A stretch of 64,000 bases of DNA from Chryseobacterium sp. G0162 (lineage in GTDB: Bacteria; Bacteroidota; Bacteroidia; Flavobacteriales; Weeksellaceae). Positions 9,455 through 16,763 of this stretch are shown here, one piece after another. Location: assembly GCF_003815715.1 (NCBI RefSeq), contig NZ_CP033922.1, forward strand, positions 4,512,001 to 4,576,000, written 5' to 3'. The stretch's first letter is position 1, and every line of letters begins with the position of its first letter. The notes under the pieces were generated by a model, which made no database searches, was not told the origin of the DNA, and saw nothing but the letters and a program-made list of their open reading frames with translations. A program made the translations under genes and the position numbers.

Positions 9455-9486
9455 TAAAGTCTACCCTGAAATTACTCAAGGCAGAC
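9455..9486 (-). terminator. Weak terminator after the astacin-like gene
   Basis: Imperfect stem (AGTCT-x-CC with GG-x-AGACT, 14-base loop) followed on the minus strand by a T-rich but interrupted tract. It lies 25 bases past the stop of the 9511-10350 gene. Confidence 0.45.
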
Positions 9487-9510
9487 TCATATATGAGATA
9501 AGTAGATTTC

Positions 9511-10350
9511 TTATTTTGGATAAACGGTTGCGATAAATTGCTTATCTGTAGGAGATAAAACAGTATTGTTACCAACAGAGAATCCATTTGTGGTCAGTGT
9601 TGAGCTGATGCTATAGTGCATAATTGATAGTTTATCGTAAGCACTATATTGTGTTTGTGACGTTGAATATTTTGCAAAAAGGTTATTATCCACCTGAGCT
9701 TGAGTCCAGTAGTTTGGAGCCCCTGCATAATAGGCATATACTTTTGGCTTATCCCATGGAATAGCAGCTAAAGGGTGCTGATGCTCATGAATCATTCCCA
9801 GAGCATGACCGAATTCATGAATGGTTGTTCTGCTAAACTCTGCATCACTTGTTGAGTCATTAAACCAACCGAAGTTCATTGTTTCTTTATTGGAAGCTAT
9901 ACTAAGAGCATCTTTTCCTATATATGAATAAGACCCTGCATTAGCGGTAAAAGTAACGCGGATCTGTGCTGTTCCACTGGTAATAAAATTGAATTTGATG
10001 TTGGCATATTGGGACCATTCATTAGCATATTGCATTACTTTATTACGAACTTTAGTGGTTCCGCCATTAAGACTTACAGTGATCACACTGCCATTCGGCC
10101 ATTTTTTACTGGTAACAACTGCTCCTTTTGAAGCTGCTCCTGGAGAATATTCCTGTCCGGGAAGATAAACATCTTTACACATATGTGTGTTTTCGAAACC
10201 TGCGGGGATATCTGCCGGGGATATAGCTTGCAGCATGGAGATTCCTGGTTCTTGTGGTTTTTTTTCTTCTATGTTGTCATTTGTAGTATTACATGATACT
10301 ATAGCCATTGAAATAAATGATCCTAATAAGATCTTCTTGTGTAATTCCAT
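9511..10350 (-). CDS. Astacin-type (M12A) zinc metallopeptidase, lipoprotein
   Basis: A 279-residue secreted protease. The N terminus is a lipoprotein signal (positive start, hydrophobic core, Cys20 in AIVSC), so the protein should be anchored in a membrane, probably facing the periplasm or outside. The catalytic site is HEFGHALGMIHEHQHP from residue 188, which is the extended HExxHxxGxxH zinc motif of astacins, followed by the Met-turn SIMHYS. It is related to the flavastacin group of secreted flavobacterial proteases. The mature part is little longer than the catalytic domain and no C-terminal sorting domain is present. It is a single gene. Confidence 0.93.
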   Translation of the reverse strand: MELHKKILLGSFISMAIVSCNTTNDNIEEKKPQEPGISMLQAISPADIPAGFENTHMCKDVYLPGQEYSPGAASKGAVVTSKKWPNGSVITVSLNGGTTKVRNKVMQYANEWSQYANIKFNFITSGTAQIRVTFTANAGSYSYIGKDALSIASNKETMNFGWFNDSTSDAEFSRTTIHEFGHALGMIHEHQHPLAAIPWDKPKVYAYYAGAPNYWTQAQVDNNLFAKYSTSQTQYSAYDKLSIMHYSISSTLTTNGFSVGNNTVLSPTDKQFIATVYPK

Positions 10351-10692
10351 AATACTGATATTTTTATGTTGGTTTGTTTTTTTACAAGTAGAAGAAATAA
10401 ATAATCCATTTTGTGTGAATTAAAACTATGATAAAAAACAAGATTCTCTCAAATTTTCTTTTGTAAATTAAAATTTTAGGATGTCTACACAGGTACTACA
10501 TTGAGCTGTGTTGCCTTTCAATAAAGGGATGTAGTTGATGTGAAATTATGCGTTTTAATTTTATAGGTTCTCGTTTTGACATCATTATTAAGTGAATTAA
10601 ACCAAATATGGGGTTATTTCGAGTGTGAAATTCTCTAAATTAATTCCGTTTTCTTGTGTTTTTGTCAAGTGAAATTGATATTTGTTAATTTA

Positions 10693-10890
10693 AGTATAAT
10701 ATTGTTTCGTCGCTGCTCACCGTCTGTTGCTCCAATACAATAAAATTCTTTCAAGGACATTCCCAACCTACAAAGCCAAAGCCTGATTTTCCAAACTGTC
10801 CTAAAAAGATCGCCGGAAAGAACAGCGATGATCCGAAAAGGAAATTATAAGTACTGAATTTGTTAATAGAATAGGAGAGAAATGATATTC
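10693..10890. repeat. Candidate dispersed repeat or decayed coding remnant
   Basis: This block is visibly richer in G+C than its surroundings and open on both strands. Plus strand: no start codon, ends at a TAA near 10850. Minus strand: 46 sense codons without ATG, ending at 10751 with FGFVGWECP. I have an impression of similar short translations in other flavobacterial intergenic regions, but cannot verify it. It could be a dispersed intergenic element or the remains of a gene. Confidence 0.35.
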
Positions 10891-10981
10891 CTCAAAGTGG
10901 ACATAATCATATTCTTAAAGATTATTTTTTGAAATAATCCTTCCATATCTCTGATACTTACAAGAATGAAAGGTATATGCA

Positions 10982-11050
10982 TAAAAAAATCCTCGAATGA
11001 CTTCGAGGATAAAAACTAATAACCATGAAAACTCAAATTAAACATGAGAA
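10982..11050 (-). ncRNA. Putative short RNA ending in an intrinsic terminator
   Basis: On the minus strand a promoter-like pair (11058-11088) is followed by about 68 bases and then a perfect 9-base stem (10989-10997 with 11002-11010) and seven T residues at 10982-10988. Between them lies a 9-codon frame (MFNLSFHGY, then TAG) ending just before the hairpin, a layout also seen in attenuator leaders. No gene follows within 600 bases downstream, so a free small RNA is as likely as a leader. The whole unit is inferred from sequence only. Confidence 0.5.
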
Positions 11051-11057
11051 TCGGGTG

Positions 11058-11088
11058 CAAATTTAAAACAAAATAAGTTATTGGGCAA
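11058..11088 (-). promoter_or_regulatory. Promoter-like pair for the short RNA
   Basis: On the minus strand: TTG (11086-11088), 20 bases, TAAATTTG (11058-11065). This matches the Bacteroidota -33/-7 arrangement. Confidence 0.5.
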
Positions 11089-11198
11089 TTGGAGTTATCA
11101 ATAAGTTATATTGTGAATTTCGTTTGCTTTTTAAGAAACTAAGTTGAAGGAGAAAAAAGAGATAGGAGAAGGAGGGAATCAAACCCAAAATGGAATTA

Positions 11199-11226
11199 GA
11201 GAACCAGGACTTGTTCTCATTTTTTG
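11199..11226 (+). terminator. Orphan terminator-like hairpin
   Basis: GAGAAC (11199-11204) pairs with GTTCTC (11213-11218), followed by A and six T. No plus-strand gene precedes it closely. Confidence 0.4.
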
Positions 11227-11451
11227 AAAAGTCTCAGGAAGAATTATCGAGCATAAATAGGGCCTGGAAGTTTTTAAAAGCTTCCAGGCTTATTGTATCA
11301 TAGTCTCAAAATGATCTAAGTGGTAAAATTCTGTGAATTCTACAGTGATGTCATCATTGGAAACGTTCGTAAACAGTTCCATGAAGAATATAAATTGATA
11401 AGATTGACTCAAAAAGATAGAGAGTCAATGAAAAATCAATTGCAAAAATTA

Positions 11452-11811
11452 TTAATTAAGATTATAGTTTGTAATCACCAGGCTCAATATAAAATGTACA
11501 TAATTCTGATCCGTTTCCTGTCTGTTAATCAGCTTGTTTTTATATTCGTAAGAATTTAATGCCTGTGTTAATTTCTGATAAGTCTCAAAATTGTCATCTT
11601 TAATTTTCACTCTTATATTGCCATCTTTCCTGTTAATGAGTTGATTATCTAAGGTTCTTACTTTAAATAAAACGTTAGATAATTTCGGACGGAAATTCAT
11701 TGCCCCGATATATCTTTCAACAATATTGATTTTGAATGTATCAAATATGATGTTGTGAAAAACAATTTTAGAGTTAGGCTCCTGAGTATTGAGCTCGAGC
11801 TTATAATTCAT
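11452..11811 (-). CDS. Hypothetical protein, 119 residues
   Basis: An ATG-started minus-strand frame with no signal peptide. It alternates short hydrophobic strands and charged turns (for example K-V-R-T-L and N-I-R-V-K-I-K-D-D-N), and could be a small beta-rich domain. I do not recognise it. A competing plus-strand frame of 79 codons overlaps its 3' end but starts at GTG and becomes low-complexity, so the minus-strand reading is preferred. No neighbours within 300 bases. Confidence 0.55.
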   Translation of the reverse strand: MNYKLELNTQEPNSKIVFHNIIFDTFKINIVERYIGAMNFRPKLSNVLFKVRTLDNQLINRKDGNIRVKIKDDNFETYQKLTQALNSYEYKNKLINRQETDQNYVHFILSLVITNYNLN

Positions 11812-12136
11812 TATAATTTAAATTTTAGTAAAAATTAGGCTTAATTATACCAATAATAAAGCCTTGTTAATAGATCATTCCCATAATCAGAATAACACAT
11901 AATCCGTTATTGGAATTAATGAGTAAAGATAAAGTATTTTATTGATAAAAAAGTATGAGAAGATTAAATATAATGGATTTATGATGACATGTTGTAGGTA
12001 ATGAAGTCGCGAAATAGGTTACTGTACGGTCATTTGAAAATTATTTTTAGGATTTAAATATTTCAACTGGAAGAAAATATTTAAATTTATAGGTCTCTAC
12101 TGCATTTCTAAAACATTCAAAAAACTAATAAAAAAG
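11812..12136. other. Intergenic, nothing recognised
   Basis: About 325 bases of AT-rich DNA between divergent genes. No terminator, repeat or clear -7 box was found. Confidence 0.5.
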
Positions 12137-13258
12137 TTGAAGAAAACATTAAGTACAATGCTTGTCATTTTAGCAGGCTTAAAATTATGTGCACAAAATA
12201 CCTATGTATTTTTTGGGTCATTTAATCATGATAAAGAAACCGAAGGAATTTACGTATATGAATTAGATACCCTCAAAGGAAAACTATCAAAAGTAACATC
12301 CGTTAAAGGGGTCTTAAATCCATCATTTCTGACATTGTCTACAGATGGGAAATATGTTTTTGCCTGTACGGAGAGTAAAACGAAAAATGCAGGAAGTGTG
12401 AGCAGTTTTGAGTTTAATCCAGAGAAAAAATCTCTTATTTTTATCAATAGCCAGAAGAGTGGTGGAGAAAATCCCGTTTATCTTACAGTTCATAAGAGCG
12501 GAAAATGGTTGATTAATGGAAATTATACCGAAGGAAGTGCTTCTGTTTATCCCATTTCAGAAAATGGATGGATACAACCGAAAGTTCAGAATTTTCAATT
12601 TTCAGAAGGAAGTGTAAATCCGGACAGACAGGATCGGGCTCATATTCATTCAACAGTTTTTTCTCCTGATTTTAAGTATGTATTTTTACCAGATCTGGGA
12701 GCCGATAAAATCAGAACCTATAAATTTGAAGCCGATAAAAAAGAACCATTGACAGAAGCTGAAAAATCTTTCACGTCAACCCCTTTAGGGAGTGGACCAA
12801 GGCATTTTACTTTTCATCCCAATGGAAAATTTGGCTATTGTATTGAAGAAATGGGTGGTGCCATAAGTGTTTACCAGTATGATAACGGAAAACTGGAACC
12901 TATTCAGAGAATCAATACCCATTCCGATCAGTTTAAAAATGACTTTGAAAGTTCAGATATTCATATTTCTCCGGATGGACGCTATCTGTATGCTTCAAAC
13001 CGAGGAAAGGAAAATAACATAGCCATATTTTCAATTTTGAATGACGGGACATTGAAAACGGTAGGGTATCAATCTACAAAAGGAAATCATCCAAGAACCT
13101 TTACGATTGACAGCACTGGAAAGTTTTTAATTGTAGCTCATCCGGTAAGCGGAACTGCCGTTGTCTTTAAGCGGAATTCAGAAACAGGATTACTGAAAAA
13201 AGTAGGCAGGAAAGTGAAATTGAACGGAGTTTCTACCGTTCAGATTAGAAAATATTAA
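12137..13258 (+). CDS. Secreted lactonase-family seven-bladed beta-propeller
   Basis: A 373-residue protein of the lactonase (YbhE/Pgl-like) family. Repeated propeller signatures are present: L-S-T-D-G-K-Y-V-F, S-P-D-F-K-Y-V-F, HPNGKFGYCIEE, SPDGRYLYASNRG and DSTGKFLIVAHP. Family members open 6-phosphogluconolactone or related sugar lactones. The start is TTG at 12137: only this start gives the basic residues of a signal peptide (KKTLSTMLVILAGLKLCAQ); the first ATG is seven codons in. The signal peptide places it outside the cytoplasm, which argues against the pentose-phosphate role and for another lactone or an unrelated propeller function. It is a single gene. Confidence 0.88.
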   Translation: MKKTLSTMLVILAGLKLCAQNTYVFFGSFNHDKETEGIYVYELDTLKGKLSKVTSVKGVLNPSFLTLSTDGKYVFACTESKTKNAGSVSSFEFNPEKKSLIFINSQKSGGENPVYLTVHKSGKWLINGNYTEGSASVYPISENGWIQPKVQNFQFSEGSVNPDRQDRAHIHSTVFSPDFKYVFLPDLGADKIRTYKFEADKKEPLTEAEKSFTSTPLGSGPRHFTFHPNGKFGYCIEEMGGAISVYQYDNGKLEPIQRINTHSDQFKNDFESSDIHISPDGRYLYASNRGKENNIAIFSILNDGTLKTVGYQSTKGNHPRTFTIDSTGKFLIVAHPVSGTAVVFKRNSETGLLKKVGRKVKLNGVSTVQIRKY

Positions 13259-13358
13259 TGCCGAATGAATTGAAATTTAAAGTAATGAATTTCAATAATG
13301 AGGAATAGATTTTGCTGTTGTAATACTAATTTTATGACGTTTAATTAACTTTTACACC

Positions 13359-13712
13359 ATGTCTGAAATTGCATTAAAAAGAGTATATGAAACTCCTTCT
13401 CCTCATGATGGCTATCGGGTTCTTGTAGACCGTTTATGGCCTCGTGGACTGACTAAAGAAGAAGCAGATATTGATGAATGGAACAAAGATCTTGCGCCTT
13501 CTTCCGAATTGAGAAAATGGTTTCATCATGATCCTGAACGATGGAAAGAATTTTCAGAAAAATATCTGAAAGAGCTCCATGAAAATAAGCCTGGAAAGGA
13601 GTTTCTGGAACAGCATAAAGGCCAGGAAAAGATCACATTGGTATATGCCGCAAAAGACGAAGAACATTGTCATCCCCTTATTTTAAAAAGTTATTTAGAA
13701 AGCCTGAAGTAA
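13359..13712 (+). CDS. DUF488 family protein
   Basis: A 117-residue cytoplasmic protein with the DUF488 hallmarks: Y-R-V-L-V-D-R-L-W-P-R-G near the N terminus, then the W-N-K-D-L-A-P-S segment and W-F-H-H-D-P-E-R-W, and a C-terminal T-L-V-Y-A-A-K-D motif. Length is normal for the family. The biochemical role is not established. It stands alone between the lactonase gene and the convergent exporter gene. Confidence 0.9.
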   Translation: MSEIALKRVYETPSPHDGYRVLVDRLWPRGLTKEEADIDEWNKDLAPSSELRKWFHHDPERWKEFSEKYLKELHENKPGKEFLEQHKGQEKITLVYAAKDEEHCHPLILKSYLESLK

Positions 13713-13714
13713 AT

Positions 13715-13819
13715 TAACGTTGCCCTATCCTGAGTGAAACGCCTCTGCCATCCTTTATAATATTTTCAAGAGCATAACTTCGAAATTCCTGTTTGAAAAA
13801 TAAAATAACAAGCAATAAA
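13715..13819. repeat. Candidate intergenic element with a coding-like minus frame
   Basis: The minus strand reads about 34 codons without ATG, ending in DGRGVSLRIGQR and TAA at 13715-13717. This reading overlaps no gene. It may be a dispersed repeat or a decayed gene end; a genome-wide copy count would decide. Confidence 0.3.
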
Positions 13820-13824
13820 TAAAA

Positions 13825-13858
13825 AAAGCAGAGATCAATTCTCTGCTTTTTCTTTTTT
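13825..13858. terminator. Bidirectional terminator between DUF488 and the MFS gene
   Basis: Nine-base perfect stem (13825-13833 with 13841-13849), T-rich on the plus strand after it and A-rich before it. It overlaps the last codons of the minus-strand exporter gene. Confidence 0.8.
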
Positions 13859-15046
13859 TACGGCCTGATTCATAATAAGAATGATTCCCAATAGAAAAAT
13901 AGCAATGATAAGGTATCGCCAGGAAAGATCCTTTTGTTCCGTTACTGTTCCACTTACGGAAATAATAAAGCTGGTGACTGAAGTGATAACATAAACCAGT
14001 CCGCCCATCAATCCGCCGGCTGTTCCTGCGTTTTTAGGAAAATACAGCATACTCGTTGTAAAAAACGAAGTAAATAAAACGCCCGAACAGATATGAATAA
14101 AAAAGGCAAAAGGAATCATTATATAAAGACTCTCTGCAAAGTAGCTGGTGGTTATTAATCCTACAATTAATATCAGTTGAAGGATAATAGGCAATAAAAT
14201 TCTCGATTTAAAATCCAAACCAAGTCTGCGTTTTCCTATAAAGCCTCCTATCATCCATGAAAATCCTAAAATCAGGGTACAATATCCAATCACTACAGGG
14301 GTAAAGTGGAATGTATTTTCAATAATGAAAGGGCCGGTAATATTGAAGAGCATCACAATAGAATAGCTTAATCCCAGTATAATGATTCCGAGCATGAAGA
14401 TTTTGTTTTTAAGCATCATGGAATACAGGCTAATATTCTCTGAAAGATCCAGTTTCTTTTTTTGCGGAAGACTTTCACCGCTGAAGAACCATTCGAACAG
14501 AAATAAAAATCCTGCATAAAAAGCAAGGAAATAAAAGTTAGCATGCCAGTTGAAAAGCTTTTCAAGATAACCGCCAAGGAAAGGAGCCAGGATAGGACCA
14601 CAAGACCAGGCAATCGTAAAGTAACTCAGATAATGTTTTACCCGTTCAGCATCATAAATATCTACAAAAATAGCACGTGTAGCTACAACAAGTACGGAAA
14701 CAGCAATCCCTTGAAGAATACGGAGTAAGCATATTAATAAAATGCTGTTGGTCATGGTAATGAAAATACTGCTCAGGATTAAAACTAATAAAGCAAGTAA
14801 TTTAGGACGATAACGACCGATGCTGTCCAGAATTGCCCCTACAAATAATTGAGAAATTCCGTAACTCAGCAGATAAGAAGTTAAAGTGATCTGTATATCT
14901 TTTTCTGAAACCATCATTTCCTTGGCCATAGAAGGGAAGGATGGCAGGTAAATATCAGTAACAAACCCCGAAAGCGGGATAGACACAAAGGCCATAATGG
15001 TTATTAATCTGATGCGTTTCTCAGATGCTTCTCTCAACATATTCAT
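13835..15046 (-). CDS. MFS multidrug exporter of the Bcr/CflA type
   Basis: A 403-residue membrane protein with about twelve hydrophobic helices. Family marks include the first-helix end PLSGFVTDIYLPSFPSMAKE (typical of Bcr/CflA drug exporters), the Q-L-F-V-G loop with a D-S-I-G-R-Y-R motif A between helices 2 and 3, and R-I-L-Q-G in helix 4. It is expected to expel drugs or small toxic molecules in exchange for protons. The ATG at 15044-15046 was kept; another Met lies two codons in. The AraC-type gene 82 bases upstream on the same strand is the likely regulator or operon partner. Confidence 0.9.
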   Translation of the reverse strand: MNMLREASEKRIRLITIMAFVSIPLSGFVTDIYLPSFPSMAKEMMVSEKDIQITLTSYLLSYGISQLFVGAILDSIGRYRPKLLALLVLILSSIFITMTNSILLICLLRILQGIAVSVLVVATRAIFVDIYDAERVKHYLSYFTIAWSCGPILAPFLGGYLEKLFNWHANFYFLAFYAGFLFLFEWFFSGESLPQKKKLDLSENISLYSMMLKNKIFMLGIIILGLSYSIVMLFNITGPFIIENTFHFTPVVIGYCTLILGFSWMIGGFIGKRRLGLDFKSRILLPIILQLILIVGLITTSYFAESLYIMIPFAFFIHICSGVLFTSFFTTSMLYFPKNAGTAGGLMGGLVYVITSVTSFIISVSGTVTEQKDLSWRYLIIAIFLLGIILIMNQAVKKEKAEN

Positions 15047-15128
15047 TCATTTTTTACCATGCAAAAATACTTCAAGAATAGAAAATTGAGTTTTAAAAGA
15101 CAAAGTAAAAATTACAAAATTCAAATAT

Positions 15129-16040
15129 TTAAAAAGAGTTCTTAAATTTTAATGGCGAAGTCTCGGCATGCTTTTTAAAGAAATTATTAAAATGGGAAGG
15201 CTGTTCAAAACCAAGAGTGTAGCCAACCTGGGCAATGTCCCAATTTGTGTATTTCAGAAGATTTTTAGATTCCTCAAATATTTTTTCTTTAATAATTTGA
15301 GTGGTCGTGAGGCTTGTAACCGATTTTACAGATGAATTCAAATGGTTGACATGTACATTCAGATGATCTGCAAAATCAGAAGCAGTTTTTAAAGCTAGAG
15401 GATAAGCTGGTGAATCCAGAGGAAACTGTTTGTTCAGGAGTTCATCAAACAATCTGTACAGTCGGACATTGGCAGGAAGCTCATTAAGACTTACATCCTC
15501 CACACGGTTTTCCAGGGCAAGGTGTAAAACAGAGGCAAGATTGCTTTTAATACCACTGCAGCGAAAAGGATAGGTAGAATGGTTTAGTTTGTACATCTGC
15601 TCAAAATATAGAGTAGCCAACTGAATCTGTTCCTCATTTAAAAATATAAACGGTTTGCTCCATTCCTTAAATAACGAAGTCTTTTTAAACAAGTTAAATT
15701 CTGAATTTACATTAAAAAATTCCTGATTGAACAAACAGGAAAACCCTTCCTGAAAATCATCTTCACATTCCCAGGTGTAAGGAATATTGGGAGATGGGAA
15801 GAAGAGTGCCGGGCGGTCAACATAGAGAGTATGAGTTCCGTAATGGGCTGTTCCTTTTCCTATGATAAAGCATATTTTGTAATAATCACGCCGGTTATAA
15901 GGGCTTTTAAAACTGCAATATTTTCTCGGAATGATGTTGAAATGGGTTTTTCCGGTCTCAAGATCTGCATCAGATATTTCGAGAATATTTCTGCGGGTAC
16001 GTTTGTAATAGTCTTTTATGGTTTCCAGTTGATCGCTCAT
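15129..16040 (-). CDS. AraC-family transcriptional regulator
   Basis: A 303-residue regulator. The N-terminal cupin-like effector domain contains YNRRDYYKICF and an RPALFFPSPNIPYTWE segment; the C-terminal region (about 200-303) has two helix-turn-helix units ending in the AraC signature I-A-Q-V-G-Y-T-L-G-F-E-Q-P-S-H-F-N-N-F-F-K-K-H. The ATG at 16038-16040 is preferred; the longer frame begins at a TTG. It lies upstream of the MFS exporter on the same strand and is clearly paralogous to the AraC regulator at 46539-47477. Confidence 0.91.
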   Translation of the reverse strand: MSDQLETIKDYYKRTRRNILEISDADLETGKTHFNIIPRKYCSFKSPYNRRDYYKICFIIGKGTAHYGTHTLYVDRPALFFPSPNIPYTWECEDDFQEGFSCLFNQEFFNVNSEFNLFKKTSLFKEWSKPFIFLNEEQIQLATLYFEQMYKLNHSTYPFRCSGIKSNLASVLHLALENRVEDVSLNELPANVRLYRLFDELLNKQFPLDSPAYPLALKTASDFADHLNVHVNHLNSSVKSVTSLTTTQIIKEKIFEESKNLLKYTNWDIAQVGYTLGFEQPSHFNNFFKKHAETSPLKFKNSF

Positions 16041-16134
16041 TTTTCCAGAATTATAAAAATCAAAGATAGGCAAATCTTTGGTTTTTAAGATTTGCCTTCA
16101 ATAGTTTTTATGAGTGGTATTGATCGAAGATCTA

Positions 16135-16647
16135 TTAATTCTTACTGATGTTCATTTTTAAAAGATAAGAAGGAAGCTGGAATGGAGCTGTTTTTGCATT
16201 TTCTTTAATAATAAAACCAGACTCTTTTAAAAATTCCAATAAAGGATCTTCTGCAAAGATGTTGGTCCAGATGATATCTGTAAAAGAGGCTGCCGCTTTG
16301 CATTTCTTCCATAGGGATTCACGAGTCTCAGTATTGTTATACTCCTGAAGAATTACAAAATGAAGCTCTGTAAGTCTTTTATCTTCAGGTGAGCCGGGAT
16401 ATCCTGAACCACTTTTTAGAATACCATATCCTACAGGTTGCTCATCTGCATATGTGATAATAAGCTGATTAGACAGGTTGTTGAGTTCATTAATCATTTT
16501 CCTTGGGTCCCAATTTTCTATATAGTGCCTGATCTCTTCTTCTGAAATAAGGTCTTTATAAGTAGTGCTTACATAAGATTTGATAATTATAAAAAGATCA
16601 TCAACACCCTCGTCTGAACCTATGGTAAATTTTGATATGATTTTCAT
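16135..16647 (-). CDS. GNAT-like N-acetyltransferase
   Basis: A 170-residue protein whose layout fits the GNAT fold: an N-terminal helical region, central strands with Q-L-I-I-T-Y-A-D-E-Q-P-V-G-Y-G-I-L-K-S, then L-T-E-L-H-F-V-I-L and the C-terminal L-L-E-F-L-K-E-S-G-F segment. The acetyl-CoA loop is weakly conserved, so the assignment is by overall shape. Divergently transcribed from the MocR-type regulator with about 115 bases between the starts, so it may be controlled by that regulator. Confidence 0.7.
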   Translation of the reverse strand: MKIISKFTIGSDEGVDDLFIIIKSYVSTTYKDLISEEEIRHYIENWDPRKMINELNNLSNQLIITYADEQPVGYGILKSGSGYPGSPEDKRLTELHFVILQEYNNTETRESLWKKCKAAASFTDIIWTNIFAEDPLLEFLKESGFIIKENAKTAPFQLPSYLLKMNISKN

Positions 16648-16711
16648 TCTTTTTTCTTCAAAATTATGAGATTAATCAATTCAGAAAGGATACAGATGGC
16701 TAAAATGTTAC

Positions 16712-16751
16712 CGGTACAGATCTTAATTTTGTAAATTTGTTCGGTACAGAT
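16712..16751 (+). promoter_or_regulatory. Direct-repeat operator around the MocR-gene promoter
   Basis: Two exact copies of CGGTACAGAT start at 16712 and 16742, exactly 30 bases apart (about three helical turns). Between them is TAAATTTG (16732-16739), a good -7 box. MocR-type regulators are known to bind direct repeats near their own promoters, so this is a likely autoregulatory site; it could also control the divergent GNAT gene. Confidence 0.65.
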
Positions 16752-16763
16752 TGCGATAAGATA

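Larger units (their letters stand above)
10351..11451. other. 1.1 kb gene-poor stretch
   Basis: No convincing protein gene. It contains a coding-like G+C-richer block at 10693-10890, a possible short RNA unit at 10982-11088, a hairpin followed by six T at 11199-11226, and a perfect 9-base stem at 11262-11289 without a T tract. The remaining sequence is AT-rich with nothing recognisable. Confidence 0.6.

Noticed and set aside
11023..11064. Plus-strand 13-codon frame beginning MKTQIKHENR
   Set aside because: It lies antisense to the putative short RNA unit and has no promoter of its own; the minus-strand reading explains the region better.
11320..11559. Plus-strand 79-codon frame starting at GTG
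   Set aside because: It overlaps the more convincing minus-strand gene 11452-11811, starts at GTG without support, and ends in low-complexity hydrophobic sequence.
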